Shown one piece after another: positions 11,746-25,830 of a stretch of 64,000 bases of DNA. The position numbers and the translations under genes are program-made. Positions within the stretch are counted from its first letter, which is position 1, and each line of letters begins with the position of its first letter. Location of the stretch: positions 97,523,781-97,587,780 of the forward strand of contig NC_031768.1 in assembly GCF_001522545.3 (NCBI RefSeq). Direction: 5' to 3'. Under the pieces are notes generated by a model, which was given only the letters and a program-made list of their open reading frames with translations, was not told the origin of the DNA and did not search any database. This DNA comes from Parus major (taxonomy: Eukaryota; Chordata; Aves; Passeriformes; Paridae).

Positions 11746-11774
11746 CTTTTAATTCCTTTAATTCCTTAATTCCC
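11746..11774 (+). repeat. Short imperfect TTAATTCC tandem repeat
   Basis: Three successive TTAATTCC-type units with small spacing differences. Low-complexity origin. Confidence 0.6.
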
Positions 11775-12099
11775 CTGGGCTTCAGCTCTTGTGTGTCTTT
11801 GAGTGGCAAAATTAAAAAAGTCAGTTCATCTGTACTCAAGTTTTCTACAGCACTTCTTTTCTAAAAACTCAGTTCGTCCCACATTATGTTTACAAATTGT
11901 CTCCATATCCTAATTGCCAGTCCAGCATTTGAACCAGCATCATTTCCACTTAAAAGGCTTGAGGAAAACTGAATTATGTATTGCCTTAATTACAAAATAT
12001 GGTTTGGTAAGAGCAAGACAGGTCAGCTCAGTTACGTTAAGAATTTGGGACACTCACCTCATACCTTTCCTTAATCTTGTTCCTGCAGGGTACACACAT

Positions 12100-12121
12100 G
12101 GAGTTGTAGTGGAGTTGTAGT
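12100..12121 (+). repeat. Tandem duplication, 11 bp x 2
   Basis: GGAGTTGTAGT occurs twice head to tail without mismatch, consistent with a recent slippage event. Confidence 0.85.
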
Positions 12122-14177
12122 GACAAACCTTCATCGTTCTGTCTGATAAATGGGTTAGCTTACATCAGACTCAAAGGGTCCAATATGCTCTTACTTTACA
12201 CACAGCTTATTATCTAAAAAAATACATTTTTGTTGCCAATTTCTAAGGCTTCATTAAAAGGTTTGACCTTTTCCCAATGATCTCCTTATTAAAGTTGTAA
12301 CAAGTAGTTTTAAAAATTGACAATAATATTGATTTCTTAATGTGACAACTGAAGTACTAATCTGCATATTCCTCTCCCCAAAGCTGAGTACATGCTCAGT
12401 CCTACTCAAGATACCTAATCCTGCAATCCCTCTCCTTTATATTCTGTACTTGAATGATTTTATTACTGTTGTTTCTTAGCTTTGCTCATTTCTATTCCTC
12501 TTGTCTCTTAAATTTTAAAGTTTGTTCATATTTTACTATCCTCTTCTCAAATATGTGTGTTGACCTGTCTGCTTTCCAGATACTAGCAGAAACCTAATAA
12601 GGTACATCTCCCAGACATTTGCTATCTCACCAGAAAATAATCTGACTATCTCAGAAGAGAGGCAAATTTATGGAAAAAGTAGTACAGCTCATGGAAATAC
12701 ACATGGCAAAAGATCCCTTGACAGGCACTAGCAAGAGAGGTATTGTTGGACTAGATCATTATACATCAGGAACATCCTGATTAAAGGGTTCTGATATTCA
12801 GGGAGTTTAGGAACACAGCCAGCCACCAAAAAGTACCACTGAGTCCTCTTATTGTACTCAAGAGCCATAAAGGTGTGAAGGACTTAACAATAGATGCTAA
12901 GAAAGGACTTCCTTCTCTACAGAGAGAAGGGATCACCTAAAATATCTTTTCAGGCTCTGCAAAGGTACATCAATTCTGCAGCTGGCCCTCAAGGATATTC
13001 TTCACCCAAATATAGGTGTGAAGCTTTGCATGCTTGATCAGCTAAACGCTTTGCTTTCATTTTTCTTTAGTTTTATTGACTGTTAAATGCCACAATGTCA
13101 CATTGCAAGGGCAATTCCCTGCTGAGCTCCTACGGAGGCAGAAGAGCATGATCGCATGAAGCTCTGCTAACTGAACCATTTCTAGAATACTCTTCCCACA
13201 TAGCCATCAGAGAAACACAAAATGAGGTACACAAAGCCAAGGAAGGTGCTGATTCTAGTTTTTGAAACATTAAAATAAGGTCTGTGTTTTGGATTCAACT
13301 AGTTTGCTGCAAACCTGACCTTGGCAGAGACATTGCACCGTCTCAGACCACCAAGCAAGATGAAATCCTTTTTGCTGTGTGGTCATTCAGATCCATATTT
13401 CTGATTTAGATGCTGCCTACAGTGATTCACACAACGGAGAGATCACACTGACTCAAGAGTGCAAGGTTAAGGTCCTCATCCATCTGCAGTCTTCACACAA
13501 GCCATCTTACAGAGATACCACGGAAAGCACTTTGACTGTCTGAATTTTCCAGATTCACTGCTGATTTAAAATCAAAAATTTCCACAGTACTTCCTTCTGT
13601 ACCCTAGGACACTGCTTAATCCACTACAGCCATGCATTGGCCACTGCTCTCTCATCTTTTCAGTCTATCTTATTGTAAAGCAGCCCACTGGTTCCTGAGG
13701 ATATCATCAGTCCAGATCAATTTGAATTTCACCTCCCTTTTACCGGCAGGTATTTAAACACATCCTGCTTTGAATACCTGAAGTCACAGTTCATTTCATG
13801 CTCCATTAACAGAACAGGTAAGCTTGTGGATTTACAAGATATATGCAAGTACAGAGGGCTATTCCAGCCAGTGCTCTTGGTTACAGCTCAAATTGCATTC
13901 AGGTTCCTTCTCCCTCTCCCCCTTTCTCCCCACAAAAAAAGGCTGCAAATAGAAATTATGTTAACTGGGCATGCTCACACGCAGCTCATGCTGTGTGATA
14001 CTTGTACACCATTTGAACAATATTCATAGGACCGGTCCCAAACTATTCTCTTGCTTTTTGATGCTCTTTGATGCAGTGAAGATAAATGTTATTTCAGCAC
14101 ACCTTAAGTCATATGACTGTTAACCCCCCTAAGTTTCTACAAACCTCCCTCTGACTTGCCAAAAGTTACGAAATTAC

Positions 14178-14207
14178 TTTAATGACATAATATGAGATGT
14201 CATTAAA
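14178..14207. other. Inverted repeat, 11-bp arms
   Basis: TTTAATGACAT (14178-14188) pairs perfectly with ATGTCATTAAA (14197-14207) around an 8-nt AT-rich loop. It is followed at once by a short CACTATA tandem array (about 14208-14232). Confidence 0.75.
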
Positions 14208-17200
14208 TACACTATATACACTATACACTATAACTTTGGGCAAACAAAGTTGATAGGTAGAGGTCTACCATCAAATAATTTCATTTTTTTCCATGTGTAG
14301 CATGTTATGCAATAGCACAATATAGAATTATGACTCAGCATAATATAGAATTAAATGCTATACATGCAGTCTTGGTCAAAAGTAAGCACAGGACAGAATA
14401 TTCTCCTCTAAGTTAAATCTTTCTTTTCTTGGCTACAAGCATCTTCACTGGAGCTTGCAACTTCAAATCATAACTTTAAAATAGATAAACATTGTTATTT
14501 TTTACTTTCCCTTTTAACTTTCTTCTCTATCCAAAGCCTACTCACTAGACTTAGAAATACTGATTAGACAGCTGCTTTTAAATACTTTCCATTAAAGCCA
14601 TTTTTAATCCAGATGAGTATCAATATGGCAAAACCTTTTTCTAGGTTCCCACAGCCTGAAACAGCATTTGGCTTCTGTCTCTATGGGTGTTCCAGCTATA
14701 CCAATGTTAACAGCTTACAGAAGCCTGGGAAATGGAATGAACTGTCTGATGAACTGAATCCATGAAATGGATTGAACTGTCTTTTTGTCACCACTTCTTT
14801 ATCTACAGGACCTTGCTGTGTCTGAATAGCTGTCTAACCATGGCACAGGGAACCACATCCTCATCTTCCAGCCTCACCTCTCTGCTGGGCTTGCAGCTGA
14901 GTGCCTGTTGAATCCAGGCTGAATTTAGCACAGGGATTGAAACGTGGTGATATCCCCTAACAGGACAAACAGCTTTCAGGAAGCATCTTTTGAAGTGAGA
15001 TAATGACTCATTCAGGTAGCTAACAAAGAAACTTTGCATCAAATATGCCTGCTCAGTACTATAGCAATTTATCCAATTCCCAATCTCTGTGTCCCATTCT
15101 GACTGTTCCTAGACAGCTTTTCTTCCTCTGACTTCAGGGTGCATTTAGGAAGATATAATCTGCTTCACTAGTAACAAAGTGACATGTGTTCCTCCTCCAT
15201 ATATTTTTCCTCAAAAGAAAATAAAAGATTCATATCTGACTATTGAATAGAATATACCTTGAATAGAACTATAGAGAGACTTTTCTAGCTTTTCAAAAGT
15301 ATCTCAAATGTTCAAGTTTCATTCTCTTCAGTCCTAACAAAAGATAAATATGCTTCTAAGAGAGGGTCAAAAATCACAAATAAAAGTATTTCAAATAACT
15401 TCAACTGCTTCATAATTTCCCACTTGTTTATTGCAGCTGGTAGCACCACAGAAGACTAAATCCCTTGTTTAGTAGGATTTGTAGGTACTTCTCTACTAAA
15501 AATCCAAAATATAGGCCAGAAGAACAAGCTGGTTGTATAAAAAAGCTTTGACTTTTCACAGATCCTACTTGTCTCCTAGAAGCTCGAGAGCTAGCAAGGT
15601 CAGCATTATTTTTTGTAAGTGTAATTTGCCCATGCTATAAATCACAATATATTCTAAGGCATTTACAAGGCTATTTAATGCTCTTCCTTTTAAATCACTG
15701 ATGTTTCAAGTACTGCATAAGACTATTTTTCTTGTTTATTTTTAATTTTGCTGTCATAGAGGTAATCCAAAGTCAACTTAATGAGTCTATAATGTAATTT
15801 CACTGCCATAAACTGAAAGCCATTTGCATATCTTCAAGCTCCCCCATTTTATCTTCATCTAGTGTTCACCATTATGTAATATACCTTCTGAAGATCTTCA
15901 TTACCACTTAACTGAACAAACTTCCTTCATTAGGCTTGAAATATGATCCAAGCCTCTTAGTCTTCAAGTTATACATGTGATAGATAGGATGCCTAGTCCT
16001 CTCTTTCCTTTCTGATAAATTTGAAAAGCCTGGGTTCCTTTTTACACCTTAGATTAGCCTTCACTCATCATTTCTTGCAGCATGTGTCTTTTTCCTAGAA
16101 GGCTTAACTGGCTGAATTGCTTACTCCCCCTTTCTCATTTCTAACATCATCATTTATCAGAAGGGATCTGTGCATTTCAGCAGAAAATTTAGGCATTCTG
16201 TGCTGGTAAATCAAGAGCTCACAACAATCATAGCAGCCCCAAACTGTGTCAGAGATATATCTATATTTTAGATTCCATTTCACCTGAGGCTCACCATCAT
16301 CCCATATTTAACTTTGAAGGCGTTGCCCTTTTTCTATAGTTTCTTGCACAACTGAAATGTGGTAAAGACTAGAGAGACAGAACCTGCTCCTAAAATTTGA
16401 TTAGCAAAACAAAATCAGTGACTTTTTCTACTAAGCAATTGATGAATTTAACATCACTTTACCTCTTGTGTTTAGGAATATCGAATGTCTCAAATAATTT
16501 CTGGACACAACACAAATGCCACGTTATTAGCAGGAGGTGTCTCAAGCTGCCCAGTTATACAGAGCCTTTGGAACTCACCACAGAATTTCTCACCAGCAAT
16601 TGTGTGTGGAAAACACCTTGCAGTGATGCAGCTAATCATCACTTACACACCCTGAATGCCAGCTTCTTTCTAATTTTTATGGGTAGGTCTTCATTTCTTC
16701 TTACGCTTCACTAAATGTTTAGCAAAGAGTTTTTAAGTCAGCCAAGACAATTCTCTCTGCAGGTATGACTACACTCCCATCAATGCCAAGTACAATATGT
16801 CAGTGTTACAGAGCAAAGGCTAGACTGAATCTCTTCCTCTCATCCTATACTGCCAGTGTTTTAACAGAGGCACATCTCCTGCTTCCAGGGAAAGGTGGCA
16901 GACAGCTTATATCTTTAACTTCTTCTAGACAAATCAAAAAAAGAAAAAAACTCCTACACAAGTCACTGTCCTTCAACATAATTTTGCTGCTTAAATTCTA
17001 AGCAAATGGGGTAACCAATTCTTGTTTAGCTCATTCTTTGGAGGAAGGACCCAACCCATGCCAAGCATTATCAGGTGTAAAAAGACTAACTTAGAATCTC
17101 CAGATGGGACACCCAGTTAAAGTGAAGTAGCCACTCAAGTGATTAATACACATGTGAGCCAGTAGTCCTTTGGATACTGGTTGGGATCATGCCCAAAACA

Positions 17201-17659
17201 CATCACCACTGATGTTAAAAACCTATTCTTCAGAAAAAAAGCTTGCTTATCTTTCCAAGATAACTATGTGTGTCTGTTGGATCAGCAATTCTGTGTTCTC
17301 TGCTGCCCTTCTTTCAGAAATGTGCCTCTGTATAGCAAATTGAATTTATTGGTTTTTAAATTTCACACAGCTTTAGATTTTGCTATTTGCAGTATTTGGG
17401 ATTCAGGGATTTTAGGTCAGAATTTAAAGATTTTGGACTTACCTTATGCATTTCAGAGTTATCTAATATATTTACTTTTCTTTCTACTGCTTACCTTTCA
17501 CCTTCCTATCCCAAACAGGACTGTCTTTGACTTTGTTGGTACACCTGCTATTTCCATGCCACAGGTTTTGCCTAATTACTGACTGCTAGAAGTAGTACAT
17601 AACTGAAATTATGGAAAAAATTAATCATTTATAGAACCTAGAATACAATGTTTTATATT

Positions 17660-17675
17660 CACAGATCGATCTGTG
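17660..17675. other. Perfect 16-bp palindrome
   Basis: CACAGATCGATCTGTG is self-complementary without a spacer and contains a CpG in otherwise CpG-poor DNA. It could be a dimeric binding site or chance. Confidence 0.85.
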
Positions 17676-19510
17676 TATTAGTTTCACACTTGCTTTTTTG
17701 TCTTGAATCCATTTCTTTAATAATCATAAAAAAAACCCATATATAGCATGATTTACACAGATCAGAATTAATAATGCATTTACAGCCTTTAAGCACAGGC
17801 CCTACTTCATTCACCAATATTTTCTCAAGTCCATCTAGAAACCTCTGGATATTGGATGCTTTCAGCCTCCAGCATTGTACGTTTTGAGCAAAGAAATAGA
17901 AATTATTTGAGAAAGAGTCCATACCCAGTTTTTTGCCTTGTATTTTACAAAGTGCTACTGAAGCAGAAGAGGCACAACCTGTAATTCCAGAGCTGTCAAC
18001 TCCAGTCAACAAGCAAGATGATGGTATGTTGATCTGTTTGGGGGTTTTTGTAGCTAAGGCTTGTGAATCATGCAGCAGTTAGCTGATCTCAGTTTGTATT
18101 CTGCAATGCAGCTCTGTTGCAGATGAGAAGTTTTGAAATAAAGAAGCTACCAAAAATATTTCAAAATAAAATAGAAATACCTAGTTGCATTGGGCTGTTT
18201 ATGCCCAGTATTAGTGAGAGAGCAACCATCTTATTTCAAGCTCCTGAGACTTGAAAGACATTTTATGAGTAATAATCCTTCCTATACTATGTAAAAATCA
18301 AGTAGCTGAATTTTGAACACAATTTATTTTTGGTTCTGATATATAGTACATGTTTCTAACTTCTTTGATGTATCCAAATTCCCTGATTTCAGAATTATCT
18401 AGCTATTAGCTGCACACCATTTTGTCACCCCAGTCCACTATGTTTCTAAAGAATGGTCTCCTTTACAATTTAAGAGAGTAAACAATCTAAACCAACACAT
18501 TATGTAGTTAATAGGAAAAAAAAACCAGAAAATTATGTTAAGCACACCACTTGCTAATACTAATAATCCTGTTTTATGTCCAGAATGATACATTATTAAT
18601 TGCCTTTTAACCACATTTGACCCTTTCTCAAATTCACCTTTGTTTATTCATTTCCATCAGACTCTTATTCAAGTTTACATAGTTCCCATTATCATTTAAC
18701 CACAGTTTCAACACCTGGATTCTGTAGGATCCTAAACCAGCAAATTCCAGCTTTTTGATGATATTACATTAAGTATTTATTACTAGCATTGCTTATAGCT
18801 TTCATGAAAAGAAAAAAAAAATTACTTTAGTTACATTACCATGATTTTGAGAGATTATCATAAAATGGCAGATTATAATTAAAATTATGAAGTGATTTTA
18901 TACCATAAAAGATACTAAGCCAGCTATGTCAGAGAGAAAAATTACAAGAACCTGGTTTGAGAAACTACTTTCCCTGAACAATATTATGCTCTATAGATTC
19001 CCAGGTATCTTTTTTACTTTTTTTATAGGTTTTTTCTTGTACTTGGTATTAAAATTAGGAAAAAAACCAACAAAATAGAAGCTTTCAGAGTTGGGTTTTC
19101 CCTCTTTCCCTGAAGTATATTTAAATACACTTTTAAAGACTAAAATAGCCTAAAACTTTATGCAGGGCTATTGCCTGTATATTTTGTTCATTAGTAATTC
19201 TCATTTTCTTGCATCTTCCTTAAGGACTAGTGTGCCAGGGGATCAAGCTGGAAAAAAATCAGAATAAAACTTGCTTATTCCTAGCATGTCAGATATGCAT
19301 GTTTCTCAAAGTGTCTCTTTTCACTAGAGGTTTAAATTTGCAAATGAGTTTCTTTTGTTCTATAACTAAATTCCTCAAGTGCAGATTTTTGAGTAATGTT
19401 AAAATCTAACAACATCAGTAGGGTAATCTGATGGCCCTATGATAAATTGATAATTCAAAGCATCAATACAGCCTTGCACCAGCTGAAGTTGTACATTCAT
19501 TTCCTTCAGT

Positions 19511-19552
19511 TCCACCCAAACAGAGACAAAAGCTTTTTGCTGTTTGGGTGGA
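19511..19552. other. Hairpin, 13-bp outer stem plus 5-bp inner stem
   Basis: TCCACCCAAACAG (19511-19523) pairs perfectly with CTGTTTGGGTGGA (19540-19552). After a 3-nt AGA bulge, CAAAA pairs with TTTTG around a GCT loop. No surrounding transposon is seen. Confidence 0.85.
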
Positions 19553-19683
19553 GAAAGAAAGAGCAGGTTCCCAACCAGTAAATAATTTTACTTTCTTAGA
19601 AATCTGCTGCTTACACAGTTAGATTCTTCATTTTCAGTCATCTGAACAGTCAGATTAAAGGTAGCCAAAAAGCAAGGACAGAA

Positions 19684-19710
19684 TTAAATTCCCAGATTCT
19701 GGGAATTTAA
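19684..19710. other. Palindrome, 12-bp arms with 3-bp spacer
   Basis: TTAAATTCCCAG and CTGGGAATTTAA flank ATT, with no mismatch. It lies only about 130 bp downstream of the 19511-19552 hairpin. Confidence 0.85.
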
Positions 19711-20356
19711 ACATGCTTGCCATTAGCTTTCCAGTGAGTTGCTGGAAACTGGCTAAGTGACCTTTATTTGCAATGACACAGGGTGAAGGTAATTCTGTTT
19801 GTATATGACTGGATTTCTTTTTTTAGGATGAATATGAAGACCTGGATTGTGATGGCTGTTAACAACTGAATACTGATTATCCCTAATGCTCCTTAGCTGC
19901 ACCCTTCTCGTTGAGAAATGCCACAGTCCTGAAATAGGTCTGACTGCTTTTCTGCTTAATTTTACTATCCAGATGGATAGAGGGAACACAGATCTTGCTG
20001 ATTATTTTTAAAGCATTTCAAGAAATGAGACTAATCATAGCGTGAGCCATATGCCATAGCTATTTTATACCTCTGGGTGTTGAGCACACAATTAAGAATA
20101 ATGTTGGTTTATAGAACCTTCCTTGTGATATGAGACTGAAATCTCATTGTTTATGCTTTAATGCTCTTACTAGTAACTTCCATTTCTCCCAGTCCATCTT
20201 CCCAACATCACAGTAGCACATGTATGCTTTTATTCCCTTAACTGCTTATTGTGCTGGCCATGGATAAAAACAGTTTGTCCTGGTCTGAGATAAAGAGGAA
20301 AAATAATTTACTTTCATGCACAAGATTAAGATGGAGGTTTTTGTTACTGATTTTCC

Positions 20357-20404
20357 TGGGTTTGGGTTGGTTTGGGGTTTGTTTTTTTTTGTTTGTTTTG
20401 TTTT
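20357..20404 (+). repeat. T/G-rich low-complexity tract
   Basis: Irregular GGGTTT, GGTTTGG and GTTTTT units grading into a T9 run and TTTG units. No parent element recognised. Confidence 0.8.
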
Positions 20405-23400
20405 AAACTAGGTGAGATTCAATGGTATATTAGCACTTTTACTTTCATAATGCACATACTTCCTGAACTTAAACAAAATTCAGTGAGTGTTCTGGAAATT
20501 TATACTAAACAATTTGAGTTTTCCTCTATTTCACAGCATTTAAATTTTGGCCTGCCTTTTCAGTGTGTAGATTATTAGGTGGAATTACATTTTATCATTA
20601 ACATCTTCTGAAAAATAAGCCAATAACAGTGAAAGGAAACACTATAGGTGATCACTATAATATGTCTGAGAGACCAGTGACTACCTTTTTATTCATCAGG
20701 CACAGGAGGGATGAATATCTCATTGTGAATGCCACAAACTCCTCTGTATATGACTTTTCATAGTGGTTCATTTCCTTCAATATAAATATGTATCTTGGGC
20801 TATTCTCCTCTTTGGTTTAGCTCAGCTGGGGCACAAAGGAGAATTAAAATTATACTTTGATCTCAGAGATATTCTCAAAATGTTCCGATTGGCATTTCTA
20901 CAGCAGGAGAGCAATTCTTTCATTTGTTTCACCTAGGGAGATGTGTCCCTCTGGGAACACAATCATTTTCTTAATTAGGTGAACAGACAGCAGCCTTAAA
21001 ACATTTCCCGATTACATCAGCAAAGATTTGGCTGTCAAGGACTGAGACTAAAGAGAAAAATTAAAACAAAATAGTTCTGATTAAAGGCCTCTTTAGCAAC
21101 ACTCTGTTGAGGATGTGGCACAAGTGTTGAACAGCACAAGGTAAATCATGAAGCAAAACCAGCACATTAAAATTACCACTACATATTAAATTTCTTGATG
21201 GAAGTAGAGGTAGTTAAGTCTGGCTTCTATTACTGCTGATAAACCAAGAGTCATATCAATAACAATCACTTTTGAAGGCTGTCTAACATCTTTATGGTCA
21301 ATTTTTAGCCTCAAATGTCATCAGTTATGGGGATCCTCCCTCCCTTTCTAACCAACTGTTCCAAAGTGACTCTGCTTTACCCCTGATTCACTGCAGCCCT
21401 TCCACTCTTCTATCTACAGAAGCTCCCATTTTCCACCTCTTTTACTCCTTTGCTCATTCAGAGGAAATATTTTCCAATTTTGTGCACCTCACATATTCAA
21501 ATCATTCAAAGCTGATGCATAGACAGACATTTTTTTATGGCATTTATCTAATTATGGTCTGATTTTCTATTACTTTTCTTCTTGAATTACACTGTAGGAA
21601 ATAATTGAGCAGCACTAAATTAGGATAGCTTACCAGTGGCACCAAAGTTCTCCACCAAAGGTATTTTTCCCTCAAAGCAAGTGGCAGTTTTGCAAAAAAA
21701 TGAAAAGATAAGTTTAAAAGTATTTTGGCAATTACTCTTGATGTCTCCTATCACAAATTACCCTGGCCATTTTCCTTCTAGTAATTAAACACAAAACATA
21801 TCTACATGTCACACATTTTAAGTGATGTTTAGATTTAACTGAGAACCCCCACTCCTCACCATGTGGAACTCTGGAAGTTTTTTACAATGTAACAGTAACA
21901 CAAGTTGGCATTTAAAAATCAATTTCACCTTAAAACTACTGAACTTTTTTGTTCAATTTTCAATGTTTGGCTTTGCCTCTAAGTCATTTTTTTTCCAACA
22001 AATGCAGTTGTTGAACTGGCACCTTCAGCTTCCACCTGGAGTACCAATGTAAAGGACCTTGCCTATAAGCTGAACCATTTTGAAGGCAACCAAAAATTAT
22101 AGTTATTTATTTGCTCTGCTTATTGTAGTGTATTTCCAGTCACAGTAGCAAGGTATTTCCTACATCTTGACAACAGCAAATCAGTCCTGCTTTGTTACAT
22201 TTCCCTGTCAATCATCAGCAACACAATGCCAGGTTTCAAAAGCTAAGGTTATGGATGCTCTTTAAGGCTCAAAGTATTTCTGAGGTCTTAAAACCTGTCT
22301 AGGCATCACAATTACTCCTGTTTTTTTTTTTATTTCTGTGTGCTGTTGACTTCAGCCAGCTCACATTTGTTCCTCTATGAAGTGCACAATGACAGCAAGG
22401 ACTGACTTACTTGAAAGCTGCAGGAATGCAGGAGTGGTACCCAACCTGCCAGGGAGCATCACCCCTCCCCTGCCACTCTCCCTAAGCTGCAGCCCCAGTT
22501 TGCAGCACAGGACTCTTACCCTTCACAGCCACACAGCACCTGATACCTGCAAATTGCCATTTGTTTTTCAAAATAAAGCTGTGGGCAGCTCTTCAAGACA
22601 CCCCTGTTTGAAGAAAGATACATGAGCAGTAGGTCCTCACTCCACAGACCAGGAATTGGTCCATGTTTCCTAGTGAGTACCACCACCTTCAGCACAATCA
22701 TTAAGGCAGGAAACCACATTGAAATAAGTCTCTCAGCACTTGTTTCACAGAAAACTGGTTTCCTTCTTGTATTTTCCCCAGGCTTGCCCCTGCTAATGTT
22801 TTTAAGACTGTAGTACCAAAAACATTCAGTGTGATATTTTTTTTGGCATTTATTAACTTAAAATAAAATGCAAAAGCCCAAAAATAATTATTTAAGGGAA
22901 TTATCATTTATATCCCACTTTAATTCAAGTTTTTGACAAGTCTTGGAAAAGCACTATCAGCTACTTCTGTAGATAAATACTCTGAGAATGGAGACAAGAT
23001 AAATTACCAGTTATGTAATCTGAAGTCCTAAAGAAGGAAAAATCCTCCTGAAGGGACTCATCAAAATGTAAGGCACACAAGAAAACATTGGCCACCAGAA
23101 GACTGAGCCATTTCCAAGTCAATTATCCATCTTAAAACATGACTGAAGCATTCAAAATGTTAGATTACAATTCAGTAAGCAGGTATTTTGTATCAATTTG
23201 TACAGATTAGTTCATCTCAGAGGTGTGGTGCAGCAATGGGCAGGGCTGCAACTCACAAAGTCAAGAACTAGACTGTGCTTTTAAACTCATTGGCTATACA
23301 CAAAAGTCTAAAATAGCAGAAACCATTCAGTAGCAGTAGCTTGACAGGAGTTCTCTAAAGGTGTAAAGCCACCGAGATTGAATGACAGGTTCAGTTGTAT

Positions 23401-25800
23401 TTAATTTAGAAGGGGCTACACGCAGAATTTTTGCCTTATTGAAAATCAGTGAGCTTTTATGGTAGGTTTTGTTTCTAAAGGGGATAAGGTGAGCTTTTCA
23501 AGACTGTTAAAACCAGTTCAGATACCAGTAGCAGTTCCTTTTCACTCTATTTCTACTACTTTCCAATTTCTGAGACTATAATATCCTGCATTTTTAAAGC
23601 AATCTTCTGTAGTCTTCCAATCTTCTATTGAGATACTGGACCAATTTTCAAGTTTCATTTGATTGTAGCCCTATTTCTTGTGTCAGAAACCCATCCTGCA
23701 CATTTCACCAAGGATTTTCAAGGCTATTATACCTTGCCTGTTATCTCATTCCTGCATGGAGAAACTCTTTCTTGTGCAGGAGCCTTTCCACATTTTGTGT
23801 CATTCCTTGGTTAGTGATTCATCCTGTGAAAATTAACATTACTTTTAAATGAACTGTATTTCCAGGGCAAGCAGAGGTGCAGCATTTGGGTGTTATATAA
23901 GCACCAGTTCTCTATGCAACATGTAGATCCACAGTAGGCAGGGCAGTTTGAACACCTGAGAATAGGAGGAAGTGGTACTGAATATTTTTCCACTGGCTAC
24001 ACTGCTAAAAATATAAACACAGAGTACTTTCCATTCAGAAATTAAAAACTGAGGGCTTTGGTTTGGTTGGGGGTTATTTTGTTTATCTTATACCACCCTC
24101 AGAAACCAGCAATGAACCTCATTAGTAACTTCCTGCTGTTACACTCCCACCTTTTTCCTTTAGAGGAACTCTTTCCTGAGATTCTGAAATAATTTTCAAT
24201 AAGTTTTTTTTTTCCCTGCAGAGGGACACATTCCACAAGATTTAAGGGCTAAAGTGACTTCACACACTTTAAAACAATTAGACCAGCTGTTACTGTAATT
24301 GTCATCTGACAGCTCTTAAGATTTACATCTTAAATAAAGGGAAATTTAATATTTACATCCTCTCCTAAAAGAAGGAGCAATTTTGTAGAATAGGAAGTAG
24401 AAAAAAAGGAGTCAGCAAAATGGGCAACATCATGTGATATGGTTCTACAGCCCTGTAAATTATTTTGGGAATAAATCAATATTGTATGCCAGTAGAAAAG
24501 AAAAATAAATAAACTAAAAAAAACAACTGTCTCCAGTAAGAGTGTGGGTTAGAAATACTTCACTCTCCTTAACCTCTATCAGGCTGAATGATTCAGAGCC
24601 GAGGTAGCTTCAAGGTGGACTGCTGGTTGTTAGACACTCCTTTTACAACAACAGTAAATCTCCAGTCAAAACCTCTCTCTTCAAGTTGTATTTCACACAT
24701 GCTGATGAAATCCTTCAATTAATTTTCTTCAAGTTCTCAAACTTCAGGTCTGTTTCAGATTTTCACTAAAACACATTTCTAATACTTGCAAATACTTATA
24801 CTACAAATACTTACTGTGAATTCTTTCTTTGACTCTACCTATACGCTTTCCACACTTCCAAAACCACTAAGGAGCAGTTAACAAATTATTTCACACCTTG
24901 ACACAACTAAAAAGCCTTTTCTGATGTCAACTGAAACCTGTAAGGATCAATCAAAACAAAAAATCAAACTAATAAATTACTCATTTCTACCAGTGAGGGT
25001 TCCTAGCACTTATTGACTGTCATAAGGCCTCCTAAAAGCAGAAATGCATCTCTCAAAAGCTAGTCAATGTGAGGTGCAGGGTAACTGCAGCTCGGCATAG
25101 CCATGGAGGAACTGCCTAATTCTCCCTCTCTAGCCTTATTCAAGAGTAAGTAAGTTAATTATAAATTCTCATTAAAAAAAAATCCCCACACAGGATTTTT
25201 TTTTTCCACTCATTTCCTTTGCCATTGTATCAATTTCATTATCTGTCAAAGCAAGCTATAATAGCTATACAGACAAAAGCATTTAAGCAATGACTGCTAA
25301 GATACATAAAAATAAAATCTGACAAAAACCCTTTTTACCCCCCTTCAGAAAACTGTATGAAGTATTAGTTTCTAACTGAGAAAAACCAAAAACAAAACAA
25401 AGTCTCCCACACTGCAATTACACTTAGATGTACAACACCATCTGCCCATTTCAAAATAGAAAAGCATCAGTTGTTTCATTATTTGTCACTTATGGGATTA
25501 AAAACTTAGCAGTTATTCCTACACATGTGATAACAATTTACACCATTTAAGAGACTTGAAAAGAAGCTTTCCTGGTTAACTCTTACGATTGCTTATGTTG
25601 CTACAAATTCTTTCCCACACCGTGTAAAATATTTATCAGAAAACCAAAATCAATCATAGTTTCTTGTCCAAAAGTCACTGAAGGAGGTAATCTATTTGGT
25701 TTCAAAGATCGTAAGGAAATACACAGATGTCCAGGTCCACATGCCAAAATTCAAGATCCATTTTTTTGTTCAAAAAATGACAACATGCTTGATTAGCTGG

Positions 25801-25830
25801 TTATTTTTGAGCAAATTATTTTTGAGCAAT
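25801..25830 (+). repeat. Tandem duplication, 15 bp x 2
   Basis: TTATTTTTGAGCAAA is followed directly by TTATTTTTGAGCAAT (one mismatch), indicating a local duplication. Confidence 0.85.

Larger units (their letters stand above)
10250..20340. other. Unique AT-rich non-coding stretch
   Basis: No recognised gene or transposon over 10 kb. The longest frames (16397-16714 plus, 17181-17582 plus, 17659-18012 minus) carry no family motif, and their hydrophobic or Ser/Leu-rich composition is what AT-rich chance frames give. Several short palindromes are annotated separately. Confidence 0.55.

Noticed and set aside
12910..12929. 8-bp hairpin CCTTCTCT/AGAGAAGG
   Set aside because: Short stem, expected by chance.
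17181..17582. 133-codon hydrophobic frame
   Set aside because: Phe/Leu-rich composition is what T-rich DNA gives; no signal peptide or family motif is convincing.
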